Below are positions 6,151-14,558 of a stretch of DNA of 37,332 nucleotides, piece by piece. The stretch is from Streptomyces aurantiacus JA 4570 (GTDB lineage: Bacteria > Actinomycetota > Actinomycetes > Streptomycetales > Streptomycetaceae). The notes beneath the pieces are model-generated. The model was not told where the DNA came from, ran no database searches, and worked only from the letters and a program-made list of their open reading frames with translations. The translations under genes and the position numbers were made by a program. Location: the NCBI RefSeq assembly GCF_000414115.1, contig NZ_AOPZ01000074.1, positions 1 to 37,332 on the forward strand, given 5' to 3'. How positions within the stretch are numbered: the stretch's first letter is position 1; each line of letters begins with the position of its first letter.

Positions 6151-7371
6151 ATGGCGAACGCCGACATCGACGAAACCAACGAGCTCGTCAGTTTCCCAAT
6201 TCAACGCACCTGCCCTTTCTCGGTGCCGCCTGTCTACACCAAGTTCCGGGAGGAGTCACCGATCACCCAGGTGGTCCTCCCGGACGGCGGAAAAGCCTGG
6301 CTGGTCACCAAGTACGACGACGTGCGGGCCGTGATGGCCAATCCCAAGCTCAGCTCGGACCGGCGCGCACCTGATTTCCCGGTCGTGGTGCCCGGCCAGA
6401 ACGCGGCACTGGCCAAGCACGCCCCCTTCATGATTATTCTCGACGGCGCGGAGCACGCGGCGGCGCGACGGCCCGTCATCAGTGAATTCTCGGTGCGGCG
6501 GGTCGCCGCGATGAAGCCGCGGATCCAGGAGATCGTCGACGGATTCATCGACGACATGCTGAAGATGCCGAAGCCCGTCGACCTGAATCAGGTCTTCTCC
6601 CTGCCGGTTCCTTCGCTCGTCGTCTCCGAGATCCTCGGCATGCCCTACGAGGGCCACGAGTACTTCATGGAGCTGGCCGAGATCCTGCTGCGCCGCACCA
6701 CCGACGAACAGGGCCGTATCGCCGTCTCGGTCGAGCTGCGCAAGTACATGGACAAGCTGGTCGAGGAGAAGATCGAGAACCCCGGCGACGACCTGCTCAG
6801 CCGGCAGATCGAACTGCAGCGGCAGCAGGGCGGCATCGACCGCCCGCAGCTCGCCAGCCTCTGCCTGCTGGTGCTCCTCGCCGGGCACGAGACCACCGCG
6901 AACATGATCAACCTCGGTGTGTTCTCGATGCTGACGAAGCCGGAACTGCTCGCGGAGATCAAGGCGGATCCCTCGAAGACCCCGAAGGCCGTCGACGAGC
7001 TGCTGCGCTTCTACACGATTCCGGACTTCGGCGCGCACCGCCTCGCGCTGGACGACGTGGAGATCGGCGGCGTCCTCATCCGCAAGGGCGAGGCCGTCAT
7101 CGCCTCCACCTTCGCGGCGAACCGCGACCCCGCGGTGTTCGACGACCCGGAGGAGCTCGACTTCGGCAGGGACGCACGGCATCACGTGGCCTTCGGCTAC
7201 GGGCCGCACCAGTGTCTGGGCCAGAACCTCGGCCGCCTGGAGCTCCAGGTCGTGTTCGACACGCTGTTCCGGCGCCTGCCGGAGCTGCGCCTCGCCGTGC
7301 CGGAAGAGGAACTGTCGTTCAAGAGCGACGCGTTGGTCTACGGCCTCTACGAACTGCCCGTGACGTGGTGA
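6151..7371 (+). CDS. Cytochrome P450 monooxygenase (class I, CYP105-like)
   Basis: A 406-aa soluble bacterial P450. The I-helix motif A-G-H-E-T-T-A, the K-helix E-L-L-R, and the heme-binding loop A-F-G-Y-G-P-H-Q-C-L-G with its thiolate Cys are all intact. The N-terminal F-P-I-Q-R-T-C-P-F block resembles CYP105-type enzymes. GAGGGG lies just before the ATG at 6151. A 3Fe-4S ferredoxin gene follows 11 bp downstream and is the obvious electron donor; a ferredoxin reductase is not encoded here. It is the only oxygenase recognised in the polyketide cluster, so it should carry out hydroxylation, oxidative rearrangement or phenol coupling of the polyketide. Which of these it does is not visible. Confidence 0.93.
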   Translation: MANADIDETNELVSFPIQRTCPFSVPPVYTKFREESPITQVVLPDGGKAWLVTKYDDVRAVMANPKLSSDRRAPDFPVVVPGQNAALAKHAPFMIILDGAEHAAARRPVISEFSVRRVAAMKPRIQEIVDGFIDDMLKMPKPVDLNQVFSLPVPSLVVSEILGMPYEGHEYFMELAEILLRRTTDEQGRIAVSVELRKYMDKLVEEKIENPGDDLLSRQIELQRQQGGIDRPQLASLCLLVLLAGHETTANMINLGVFSMLTKPELLAEIKADPSKTPKAVDELLRFYTIPDFGAHRLALDDVEIGGVLIRKGEAVIASTFAANRDPAVFDDPEELDFGRDARHHVAFGYGPHQCLGQNLGRLELQVVFDTLFRRLPELRLAVPEEELSFKSDALVYGLYELPVTW

Positions 7372-7382
7372 AGGAGATGGCC

Positions 7383-7577
7383 ATGAAACTTGAGAAGGAC
7401 CATGACCGCTGCATCGGCGCGGGTCAGTGTGTGCTGACCGAGCCGAGGCTCTTCGACCAGGACGACTGGGGCCTGGTGGACATCCTGGTCGAGCGGCCGC
7501 GCGGCGCCGACGAGGCCGCCGCCCGCAAAGCGGTCTACATCTGCCCGGCGAAGGCGCTGTCCCTCGTGGAGGAGTGA
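7383..7577 (+). CDS. 3Fe-4S ferredoxin, partner of the P450
   Basis: A 64-aa soluble electron carrier. Cluster ligands are C10, C16 and C54 (C-I-G-A-G-Q-C, and I-C-P-A-K-A-L). The position that would be the second Cys of a 4Fe-4S motif is Ala13, which is the 3Fe-4S arrangement typical of Streptomyces ferredoxins serving P450s. Two ATGs compete. The one at 7377 abuts the ribosome-binding site AAGGAG (7371-7376), so the ATG at 7383, 6 nt after GGAG, is chosen. The gene is effectively coupled to the P450 and ends 7 bp before a very strong terminator. Confidence 0.92.
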   Translation: MKLEKDHDRCIGAGQCVLTEPRLFDQDDWGLVDILVERPRGADEAAARKAVYICPAKALSLVEE

Positions 7578-7584
7578 ACCGTAC

Positions 7585-7636
7585 GAAAACCGCGCTGGGG
7601 CCTTTCCCTGAAAGGAAAGGCCCCAGCGCGGTTTTC
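7585..7636. terminator. Perfect 23-bp bidirectional terminator hairpin
   Basis: The arm at 7585-7607 (GAAAACCGCGC...CCTTTCC) is perfectly complementary to 7614-7636 across the 6-nt loop CTGAAA. The outer ends give a T-run on each strand. It separates the plus-strand ferredoxin (stop at 7577) from the minus-strand SnoaL-like gene (stop at 7645), so it should end transcripts from both sides. Confidence 0.95.
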
Positions 7637-7644
7637 ACTTGTTC

Positions 7645-8115
7645 TCAGTGGTCGTGCATTCCCTGGTCGTCACCCGTGCTCCAGACGGGTTCGATCTCGA
7701 TCCGGGACAGCAGCCACGCCCCGTCGGCGGTCCGCACGGCGGTGAAGGTGTAGCGGGCGCCCAGGTCGAAATGCTTGGCCGCCCCGTCCCGGCTCACATG
7801 CACCGCGGTGACGTTCGCGCGAATGGTCGCGCCATCACCCTCCGGTTCGGGCAGCACATTGCTCATGTAGTGCATGGTGGTCGCCCACATCCGGTCGTCA
7901 CGCAGCATGCCGGCCAATTTCTCACGGCCGTCGATCCGGATGTCCGGCACCACTTCCATCGTCACGTCCGGAACGAATACCGTGGACAGCGCCTCGTGGT
8001 CACGGGTGTCGACGGCGTGCGCGAATCGCGTCACCAGCGCCCGCAATGCGAAGAGATCTTCCATGCGCCTGATCTCGGCGGTCGTATCCGTGGCGGTCGT
8101 ATCCATGTTGGTCAT
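7645..8115 (-). CDS. SnoaL-like (NTF2-fold) protein, copy 2
   Basis: A 156-aa SnoaL_4/NTF2-type protein and paralogue of the gene at 4754. The family pattern is visible as R-A-L-V-T-R-F-A-H-A-V-D-T-R-D-H near the N-terminus, T-I-R-A-N-V-T-A-V in the middle, and W-L-L-S-R-I-E-I-E-P-V-W at the end. It is the only minus-strand gene inside the biosynthetic part of the cluster, divergent from the PKS operon and convergent with the ferredoxin. The ATG at 8115 has no clear ribosome-binding site, nor does the second ATG three codons later, so the exact start is uncertain. Catalytic function (ring closure, hydroxylation or none) cannot be read from sequence. The 11-bp tandem repeat at 8168-8189 lies in its promoter region. 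Confidence 0.75.
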   Translation of the reverse strand: MTNMDTTATDTTAEIRRMEDLFALRALVTRFAHAVDTRDHEALSTVFVPDVTMEVVPDIRIDGREKLAGMLRDDRMWATTMHYMSNVLPEPEGDGATIRANVTAVHVSRDGAAKHFDLGARYTFTAVRTADGAWLLSRIEIEPVWSTGDDQGMHDH

Positions 8116-8167
8116 GCCAGCGATTCTGCGCCGCGCGGCACCGGCCCTGCCCCGGCTTCAAGGTCTT

Positions 8168-8189
8168 CTGACGAAGATCTGACGAAGAT
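8168..8189. promoter_or_regulatory. Exact tandem 11-bp repeat in the divergent SnoaL / PKS promoter
   Basis: CTGACGAAGAT occurs twice without a gap (8168-8178 and 8179-8189). Direct repeats with an 11-bp period are the binding format of OmpR/PhoB-family regulators in Streptomyces (for example the PHO box). The cluster's own OmpR-type regulator is the natural candidate ligand, which is inference. The site lies 53-75 bp upstream of the minus-strand SnoaL start and about 145 bp before the first PKS-operon ATG. Confidence 0.5.
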
Positions 8190-8332
8190 TTACCTCTGTG
8201 CACATCGCTGAATCTCCCGCGCCGAAATACCACACAGTCCTGAAGTTGCCCGTATTGAAACCTGTATTGGGTGCCGGAAGACTCGTTTCTCGTCACCGGC
8301 TCGATCAGTGCGGAAGTGCGGAGAAAAGAAGC

Positions 8333-8983
8333 ATGCACAGCAGTGTCATCGTGGGCAGGCTGAAACCTGGATCCACCGAGGATGTCGTCGGCGCCTTCGC
8401 GAAGCTGGACGGCGCGCCGTCCGGCACCAGGAAGCTCCTGCGCCGCCAGCTCTTCGCGTACAAAGGCGTCTACATCCACCTCCAGGACCACACCGAGGAC
8501 AACCTCACCGAGGTCGTGGAGCACGGCGCCGGCGCCGCGTTGGCCCCGTTCGTCGACGCCTACGGCCCGGCCGCCGGCACCGCGCCTTCGGACCTGGTCG
8601 CGACGCGGTTCTACGAGTGGCACGGACAGCCGGTGACCGACGAGCACCGGATGTACAGCACCATGATCGTGGCCCGCCTCGACCCCGCCGACATCGGCAC
8701 CGTCGCCAAGCTGTTCGGGGACTTCGACAGCGGCACCGAGCTGCCGCACACCATGGGCACCCGGCGCCGCCAGCTGTTCGCGTACAACGGGCTCTACTTC
8801 CACATCCAGGACTTCGAGTCCGACAACGGCGGCCGGCTGATCGAGCAGGCGAAGTCCGACCCGCGCTTCGTGCAGATCCAGAAGGACCTGCTGCCCTACA
8901 TCCACGTCTTCGACCCGGAGACGTGGCGCTCGCCCTCCGACGCCATGGCGCAGCGCTTCTACACCTGGCAGGTCGCCGCATGA
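8333..8983 (+). CDS. Tandem two-domain TcmI-family polyketide cyclase, copy 2
   Basis: 216 aa and two TcmI-type domains, about residues 1-97 and 107-212, with R-R-Q-L-F-A-Y in each (38-44 and 145-151). Here the C half is canonical: E-L-P-H-T-M-G-T at 136-143, F-D-P-E-T-W at 193-198, and R-F-Y-T-W at its end. It reads like the single-domain angucycline cyclases of the UrdF/JadI group. The N half has lost the loop and the D-P-E-T-W motif, reversing the pattern of copy 1. The ATG at 8333 follows GGAG at about 9 nt; longer frames have no ribosome-binding site. Its stop overlaps the KS-alpha start (ATGA), so it heads the PKS operon. Its position directly before KS-alpha matches urdF/lanF/jadI. Probable role: late cyclisation of the C9-reduced chain. 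Confidence 0.82.
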   Translation: MHSSVIVGRLKPGSTEDVVGAFAKLDGAPSGTRKLLRRQLFAYKGVYIHLQDHTEDNLTEVVEHGAGAALAPFVDAYGPAAGTAPSDLVATRFYEWHGQPVTDEHRMYSTMIVARLDPADIGTVAKLFGDFDSGTELPHTMGTRRRQLFAYNGLYFHIQDFESDNGGRLIEQAKSDPRFVQIQKDLLPYIHVFDPETWRSPSDAMAQRFYTWQVAA

Positions 8984-10251
8984 GCGGCCGTCGCGTGGTC
9001 GTCACCGGGATGGAGGTGCTGGCCCCCGGCGGTGTGGGCACCGACAACTTCTGGTCCCTGCTGAGCGAAGGCCGCACGGCCACCCGGGGCATCACCTTCT
9101 TCGACCCCGCCCAGTTCCGCTCGCGCGTGGCCGCGGAGATCGACTTCGATCCGTACGCGCACGGCCTCACCCCGCAGGAAGTGCGGCGCATGGACCGTGC
9201 CGCGCAGTTCGCGGTGGTCGCGGCGCGCGGTGCCGTCGCGGACAGCGGCCTCGACACGGACACCCTGGACCCCTACCGGATCGGTGTCACCATCGGCAGC
9301 GCGGTCGGCGCCACGATGAGCCTCGACGAGGACTACCGCGTCGTCAGCGACGCGGGCCGGCTCGATCTGGTCGACCACACCTACGCCGACCCCTTCTTCT
9401 ACAACTACTTCGTGCCGAGCTCCTTCGCCACCGAGGTCGCCCGGCTCGTGGGCGCGCAGGGGCCGAGCAGCGTGGTGTCGGCGGGGTGCACGTCCGGCCT
9501 CGACTCGGTCGGGTACGCCGTCGAGCTGATCAGGGAAGGCACGGCGGACGTCATGGTCGCCGGCGCCACCGACGCGCCGATCTCGCCGATCACGATGGCC
9601 TGCTTCGACGCGATCAAGGCGACCACGCCTCGTCACGACGACCCGGAGCACGCCTCCCGGCCGTTCGACGACACCCGCAACGGCTTCGTACTCGGTGAGG
9701 GCACGGCGGTGTTCGTCCTCGAGGAGCTGGAGAGCGCGCGCCGCCGGGGCGCGCGGATCTACGCGGAGATCGCGGGCTACGCGACACGCAGCAACGCGTA
9801 CCACATGACGGGATTGCGCCCCGACGGCGCCGAGATGGCCGAGGCCATCACGGTGGCGCTCGACGAGGCCCGGATGAACCCGACCGCGATCGACTACATC
9901 AACGCGCACGGCTCGGGCACCAAGCAGAACGACCGGCACGAGACCGCCGCCTTCAAGCGCAGCCTCGGCGAGCACGCGTACCGCACCCCCGTGAGCTCCA
10001 TCAAGTCCATGGTGGGCCACTCACTCGGCGCGATCGGCTCGATCGAGATCGCGGCGTCGATCCTGGCGATCCAGCACGACGTGGTCCCGCCGACGGCGAA
10101 TCTGCACACCCCCGACCCCCAGTGCGACCTCGACTACGTCCCCCTGAACGCACGCGAGCAGATCGTCGACGCCGTCCTCACGGTCGGCAGCGGCTTCGGC
10201 GGGTTCCAGAGCGCGATGGTGCTGGCCCAACCCGAAAGGAACGCGGCATGA
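8980..10251 (+). CDS. Type II PKS ketosynthase alpha (KS-alpha)
   Basis: A 423-aa condensing enzyme that, with KS-beta, builds the poly-beta-ketone from malonyl-ACP. The catalytic triad is intact: C170 in S-A-G-C-T-S-G, H310 in N-A-H-G-S-G-T-K, and H347 in V-G-H-S-L-G-A. The K315 position is also conserved. Length is typical. The ATG at 8980 overlaps the preceding cyclase stop (ATGA), and its own TGA overlaps the KS-beta ATG in the same way, giving translational coupling for a 1:1 heterodimer. No priming ketosynthase or dedicated acyltransferase is nearby, so an acetate starter and the malonyl-CoA:ACP transacylase of primary metabolism are likely. Confidence 0.96.
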   Translation: MSGRRVVVTGMEVLAPGGVGTDNFWSLLSEGRTATRGITFFDPAQFRSRVAAEIDFDPYAHGLTPQEVRRMDRAAQFAVVAARGAVADSGLDTDTLDPYRIGVTIGSAVGATMSLDEDYRVVSDAGRLDLVDHTYADPFFYNYFVPSSFATEVARLVGAQGPSSVVSAGCTSGLDSVGYAVELIREGTADVMVAGATDAPISPITMACFDAIKATTPRHDDPEHASRPFDDTRNGFVLGEGTAVFVLEELESARRRGARIYAEIAGYATRSNAYHMTGLRPDGAEMAEAITVALDEARMNPTAIDYINAHGSGTKQNDRHETAAFKRSLGEHAYRTPVSSIKSMVGHSLGAIGSIEIAASILAIQHDVVPPTANLHTPDPQCDLDYVPLNAREQIVDAVLTVGSGFGGFQSAMVLAQPERNAA

Positions 10252-11444
10252 CGGCCTCCTCTGTGGTGGTGACCGGACTGGGCGTCGTCTCGCCCAACGG
10301 GCTCGGTACGCAGGGCCATTGGAGCGCGAGCCGGGTCGGCAAGAGCGCCATCGGCCCGCTCACCCGCTTCGACGCGACGCCGTACCCGGCGAAGCTGGCC
10401 GGGGAGATCAGCGGCTTCGCGGCCGAGGAGCATCTGCCCAGCCGCCTGATGCCGCAGACCGACCAGGTCACCCGGCTCTCGCTGGTCGCGGCAGACTGGG
10501 CGCTCGCCGACGCCGGTGTGAACCCCGCCGAGCTGCCCGCCTTCGACATGGGCGTGATCACCGCCAGCTCGGCCGGCGGATTCGAGTTCAGCCAGAACGA
10601 GCTCAAGAGCCTGTGGAGCAAGGGCGGGGAGTACGTCAGCGCGTACCAGTCGTTCGCCTGGTTCTACGCGGTCAACACCGGCCAGATCTCCATCCGCAAC
10701 GGGATGAAGGGCCCCAGCGGCGTCGTCGTCACCGACCAGGCCGGCGGCCTCGACGCGGTGGCGCAGGCCCGCCGTCAGATCCGCAAGGGCACCTCCCTGG
10801 TGGTGGCGGGCGCCGTGGACGCGCTGCTGTGCTCCTGGGGCTGGGTGGGTCTGGGCACCAGCGGCCGGCTGAGCACCGAGGAGGAACCCAGCCGCGCCTA
10901 CCTCCCCTTCGACGACCGCGCGGCCGGCCATGTGCCCGGTGAGGGCGGCGCCCTGCTCATCCTGGAGTCCGCCGACTCCGCCCACGCCCGCGGAGCCGAG
11001 GTGTACGGCGAGATCGCCGGATACGCCGCCACGTTCGACGGGCGCGAGCCGGGCCTCCGCAAGGCCGTCGAACTCGCCCTCGCCGACGCCGGCCTGGCGG
11101 CATCGGACGTGGACGTGGTCTTCGCGGACGGCGCGGCCGAGCCCGAGCTCGACCGGATCGAGGCCGAGGCCCTCGTCGAGGTGTTCGGCGAGCGGGGCGT
11201 CCCGGTCACCGCGCCCAAGACGATGACCGGCCGCCTGTACGCGGGCGGGGCCGCCCTCGACCTCGCCACCGCCTTCCTCGCGATGGAGGAGGGCCTGATC
11301 CCGCCGACCGTCCACACGGAGCCCGCCGAACGGTACGGCCTCGACCTGGTGGTCTCGCAGCCGCGCGCCGCCGACGTGCGCACGGCGCTCGTCCTCGCCC
11401 GCGGCCACGGCGGCTTCAACTCGGCGATGGTCGTACGTTCCTGA
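10248..11444 (+). CDS. Type II PKS chain-length factor (KS-beta)
   Basis: 398 aa, homologous to KS-alpha throughout but with the active-site Cys replaced by Gln164 (V-T-D-Q-A-G-G-L), the hallmark of decarboxylating KS-beta/CLF subunits. The characteristic [18 protein letters not shown] segment at 131-148 is present. KS-beta controls chain length in the heterodimer. I did not attempt to infer length from the gating positions, which would need an alignment. It starts at the ATG overlapping the KS-alpha stop (10248-10251). The ACP gene follows 62 bp downstream. Confidence 0.95.
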   Translation: MTASSVVVTGLGVVSPNGLGTQGHWSASRVGKSAIGPLTRFDATPYPAKLAGEISGFAAEEHLPSRLMPQTDQVTRLSLVAADWALADAGVNPAELPAFDMGVITASSAGGFEFSQNELKSLWSKGGEYVSAYQSFAWFYAVNTGQISIRNGMKGPSGVVVTDQAGGLDAVAQARRQIRKGTSLVVAGAVDALLCSWGWVGLGTSGRLSTEEEPSRAYLPFDDRAAGHVPGEGGALLILESADSAHARGAEVYGEIAGYAATFDGREPGLRKAVELALADAGLAASDVDVVFADGAAEPELDRIEAEALVEVFGERGVPVTAPKTMTGRLYAGGAALDLATAFLAMEEGLIPPTVHTEPAERYGLDLVVSQPRAADVRTALVLARGHGGFNSAMVVRS

Positions 11445-11506
11445 GCCCGCCGCTCCCGGCACGAACCCCGCACCCCGACCCCACCTCCATGAAAGGCAGG
11501 ACCCTC

Positions 11507-11773
11507 ATGTCCCGCTCCACCTTCACCCTCGACGACCTCAAGCGGATCCTCCTCGAAGGCTCCGGCGCCCCCGAGGGCGACGGTCTCGACGGCGACGTCC
11601 TCGACACCGAGTTCACCGACATCGGCTACGACTCGCTCGCGCTCCTGGAGACCTCCAGCCGGATCGAGCGCGAGTACGGCATCGAGCTGGACGAGTCCGT
11701 CGTCGGCGAGGCCACGACGCCGCGCGCCTTCATCGCCGCCGTCACCGGGCACCTCACGGTCGCGGCCGCCTGA
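11507..11773 (+). CDS. Acyl carrier protein of the type II PKS
   Basis: An 88-aa ACP with the phosphopantetheine attachment Ser43 in G-Y-D-S-L-A-L. The flanking four-helix pattern (L-D-D-L-K-R-I-L-L; I-E-R-E-Y-G-I-E-L) is normal. An in-frame ATG at 11489 exists, but GGCAGGA lies 6 nt before the ATG at 11507, which also gives a typical length. It carries the growing polyketide between the KS heterodimer, the ketoreductase and the cyclases. No phosphopantetheinyl transferase is encoded nearby. Confidence 0.95.
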   Translation: MSRSTFTLDDLKRILLEGSGAPEGDGLDGDVLDTEFTDIGYDSLALLETSSRIEREYGIELDESVVGEATTPRAFIAAVTGHLTVAAA

Positions 11774-11776
11774 GCA

Positions 11777-11813
11777 CGGCCGCACCCGGCCGCACCCGGC
11801 CACACCCGGCCAC
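11777..11813. repeat. 10-bp tandem repeat between ACP and KR genes
   Basis: CGCACCCGGC occurs at 11781 and 11791, then as CACACCCGGC at 11801, with partial copies on both sides. It fills most of the ACP-KR gap. It may be only slippage; it would put GC-rich, weakly structured RNA between two genes needed at different levels. Confidence 0.7.
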
Positions 11814-11862
11814 CACCCAGCCGCACAAGATCCGAAGACAGCAGGACCCGAGAAGGGGAGAC

Positions 11863-12648
11863 ATGACACAGCAGGAGCAGCGCGTCGCTCTGGTGACCGG
11901 CGCCACCAGCGGAATCGGCCTGGCCGTGGCCCGGCTGCTGGCCGGGCAGGGCCACCGGGTGTTCATCGGTTCGCGTACCGAGGACAAGGTGCTGACCACG
12001 GTCAAGCAGCTTCAGGAGGAGCAGCTCGACGTGGACGGCACGGTCCTCGACGTGCGGTCGACGGACTCGATACGCGCCTACGTCCAGGCCGCCGTCGACC
12101 GGTTCGGCAGGGTCGACATCCTCGTCAACAACGCGGGCATCAGCGGCGGCGGCGTGACGGCCGACATCGCCGACGACCTGTGGAACGACATCATCGACAC
12201 CAACCTCAACAGCGTGTTCCGGCTGACCCGGGAGGTCCTCACCACGGGCGGCCTGCGGGAGCGGAGCTGGGGCCGCGTCATCAACATCGCCTCCACCGCC
12301 GGCAAGCAGGGCGTGGTGCTCGGGGCGCCGTACTCCGCCTCCAAGCACGGCGTCGTCGGCTTCACCAAGGCGCTGGGCAACGAGCTGGCGCCCACCGGCA
12401 TCACCGTCAACGCCGTCTGCCCCGGCTATGTCGAGACGCCGATGGCCGAGCGCGTACGGCAGAACTACTCCCGCCTCTCCGGCGCCCCCGAGAGCGCCAT
12501 TCTGGAGAAGTTCCAGGCCAAGATCCCGCTGGGCCGCTACTCGACCCCCGAGGAAGTGGCCGGGCTCGTGGGCTATCTGGCCTCCGACACGGCGGCGTCC
12601 ATCACCTCCCAGGCCCTGAACGTCTGTGGTGGCCTCGGCAACTTCTGA
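11863..12648 (+). CDS. Type II PKS C9-type ketoreductase (SDR)
   Basis: A 261-aa NADPH-dependent short-chain reductase, the same length as ActIII and alignable to it without gaps by eye. It has T-G-A-T-S-G-I-G (12-19), N-N-A-G (89-92) and the catalytic set N114, S144, Y157, K161. It should reduce the C9 ketone of the nascent chain before first-ring closure. Where ActIII has R93-P94-G95-G96, this protein has I93-S94-G95-G96; the 94-96 loop has been linked to stereospecificity in ActIII. GGGGAG precedes the ATG at 11863. It is followed by the matching two-domain aromatase/cyclase, as in angucycline and anthracycline clusters. Confidence 0.94.
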   Translation: MTQQEQRVALVTGATSGIGLAVARLLAGQGHRVFIGSRTEDKVLTTVKQLQEEQLDVDGTVLDVRSTDSIRAYVQAAVDRFGRVDILVNNAGISGGGVTADIADDLWNDIIDTNLNSVFRLTREVLTTGGLRERSWGRVINIASTAGKQGVVLGAPYSASKHGVVGFTKALGNELAPTGITVNAVCPGYVETPMAERVRQNYSRLSGAPESAILEKFQAKIPLGRYSTPEEVAGLVGYLASDTAASITSQALNVCGGLGNF

Positions 12649-12681
12649 CCGCACCACGCCCGTTCCTACCCGAGGATCCCC

Positions 12682-13647
12682 ATGCCGTCCGAACTGCGTA
12701 CATCCGAGCACGAGATCAAGATCGCGGCACCGGCCGAGAGCGTCTACCGGCTGCTGGCGCACGCGGAGAACTGGCCCCAGCTGTTTCCTCCGAACATCTA
12801 CGTCGACCATGTGGAGCGCACCGGGCGCGAGGAGCGCATCCGCATCTGGGCGACGGCCGGCGACACCGTCAAGAACTGGACCTCGCGCCGCACCCTGGAC
12901 CCGGACCGGCTCCGCATCGACTTCCGGCAGGAGGTCAGCACGCCCCCCGTCGCCGCCATGGGGGGAACCTGGCAGGTCGAGGCGCTCCCCTCGGGAGAGA
13001 CCCTGCTGCGCCTTGGCCACGACTTCCGGGCGACCGACGACGAGGGCCTGACCTGGCTCGAAGAGGTCGTGGACCGCAACTCCCGCTCCGAACTCGACTC
13101 TTTGAAGGCACTCGCCGAGTCGCGGGACGGGGACGGGGACGGGGCCACCGACGAACTGACGTGCTCCTTCGAGGACACGGTGCAGATCAAGGGGGCCGCC
13201 CAGGACGTGTACGACTTCATCTGGGAAGCCGACCTGTGGTCCGAGCGGCTGCCCCACGTGATGACGGTGCGCCTGGACGAGCCGGTGCCGGGGCTGCAGA
13301 CCCTGGAGATGGACACGCTGTCCAAGGACGGCAGCACCCACACCACGAAGTCGCACCGGGTTGGCCTCGCCCCGCACCGGATCGCGTACAAGCAGACGAC
13401 GCTGCCCGCGCTGATCACGCTGCACACGGGGTACTGGACGTTCACGCCGAACGACGACGGTGTCGCGGCCTCCTCGCAGCACACCTTCACGGTCGACACC
13501 GGCAACATCGCCAAGGTGCTCGGCGCGGACGCGACGGTGCAGGACGCGATCGCGTACGTACGCACCGCGCTCAGCACCAACAGCATGGCGACGCTCGGCA
13601 TCGCGAAGACGTACGCGGAAGGGCTCGCCGGGGCAGGCCGGTCATGA
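12682..13647 (+). CDS. Two-domain aromatase/cyclase (ActVII-like, for C9-reduced chains)
   Basis: A 321-aa protein of two helix-grip (START/Bet v1-like) domains, about residues 5-150 and 160-310. Visible hallmarks are E-H-E-I-K-I-A-A-P-A-E-S-V-Y and A-E-N-W-P-Q-L-F-P in the first, and I-K-G-A-A-Q-D-V-Y-D-F-I-W-E-A-D-L-W in the second. Two-domain ARO/CYCs pair with C9 ketoreductases and close and dehydrate the first ring (C7-C12). GAGGA lies 6 nt before the ATG at 12682. Its TGA overlaps the ATG of the hydrolase gene. The family call is firm; regiochemistry is from family knowledge. Confidence 0.93.
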   Translation: MPSELRTSEHEIKIAAPAESVYRLLAHAENWPQLFPPNIYVDHVERTGREERIRIWATAGDTVKNWTSRRTLDPDRLRIDFRQEVSTPPVAAMGGTWQVEALPSGETLLRLGHDFRATDDEGLTWLEEVVDRNSRSELDSLKALAESRDGDGDGATDELTCSFEDTVQIKGAAQDVYDFIWEADLWSERLPHVMTVRLDEPVPGLQTLEMDTLSKDGSTHTTKSHRVGLAPHRIAYKQTTLPALITLHTGYWTFTPNDDGVAASSQHTFTVDTGNIAKVLGADATVQDAIAYVRTALSTNSMATLGIAKTYAEGLAGAGRS

Positions 13648-14558
13648 CCACGGCACCCGTTGCCCCCTTCACGGGGCGGTCGGCCGACCCCCGGATCGAC
13701 CGACGCCACCTCACGCTGGACGCGGACGGCGTCACGCTGTCCGCCCGGCTCGCCCGCCCGGCGCACGTCCCGCCGAGGGCCACGGTCGTCGCGCTGCACG
13801 GGGCGGGGATGAGCGCCGGGTACTTCGACGGGCCCGCGCACCCGGAGACCTCGCTCCTGACGCTCGCCGCGGAACTGGGCTTCACGGCCGTGGCCGTCGA
13901 CCGCCCCGGATACGGCGATTCGGCGGGCCGGCTCCCCCACGGCCAGGGGGTCGCGGCGCAGGCCGACACCCTGGCGGCGGCGCTGCGCGGGCTGCTCGCG
14001 CGGCACGAGACAGGCGCGGGGATCTTCCTGATGGGGCACTCCTTCGGCTGCAAGCCCGCGTTGCGGATCGCGGCCGACGGCACGGTCCCCGGCCTCCTCG
14101 GCCTCGACCTGTCCGGCTGCGGGGCCGAGTACCTGGCCGCCCCCGGCGCACCGGCCACCCGCGCCGGCAGCTGGAAGCTCAACTGGGGCCCCCTGCGGCT
14201 GTATCCGCCGGGGACGTTCCAGTCCAGCATCGATGTCGTCGCCCCGGCCCCGGTGCGCGAGCTGGCGGACGCCGCCCACTGGCCGACGGTGTTCCCCGCG
14301 CTCGCGGAGCGGGTACGCGTTCCGGTCCGGTTCACCTTCGCCGAGCACGAGGCGTGGTGGCGCCGCGACCACGAGGCACTCACGCGGCTGCGGAACCGGC
14401 TGGCCGCGGCGCCCCGGGTCCTGATCGACCACCAGCCCGACGCGGGCCACAACATCAGCCTCGGCTGGGCGGCACGCGCCTACCACCTGCGGGCGCTCGG
14501 CTTCGCGGAGGAGTGTCTGCGCCGGTACGCGGCCGACGGCAAGGTCGTGCACCCCTGA
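13644..14558 (+). CDS. Alpha/beta-hydrolase of the PKS operon
   Basis: A 304-aa alpha/beta-hydrolase fold protein. It shows the oxyanion segment L-H-G-A-G (51-55), nucleophile Ser133 in G-H-S-F-G, likely acid E234 or E236 in F-A-E-H-E, and His269 in A-G-H-N. No signal peptide is seen, so it is cytoplasmic. Translational coupling to the aromatase (ATGA, 13644-13647) makes a pathway role likely: release of the chain from ACP as a thioesterase, or hydrolysis of an ester or lactone intermediate. Type II systems seldom need a dedicated thioesterase, so the role is open. Its own stop overlaps the next ATG at 14558. Confidence 0.82.
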   Translation: MTTAPVAPFTGRSADPRIDRRHLTLDADGVTLSARLARPAHVPPRATVVALHGAGMSAGYFDGPAHPETSLLTLAAELGFTAVAVDRPGYGDSAGRLPHGQGVAAQADTLAAALRGLLARHETGAGIFLMGHSFGCKPALRIAADGTVPGLLGLDLSGCGAEYLAAPGAPATRAGSWKLNWGPLRLYPPGTFQSSIDVVAPAPVRELADAAHWPTVFPALAERVRVPVRFTFAEHEAWWRRDHEALTRLRNRLAAAPRVLIDHQPDAGHNISLGWAARAYHLRALGFAEECLRRYAADGKVVHP

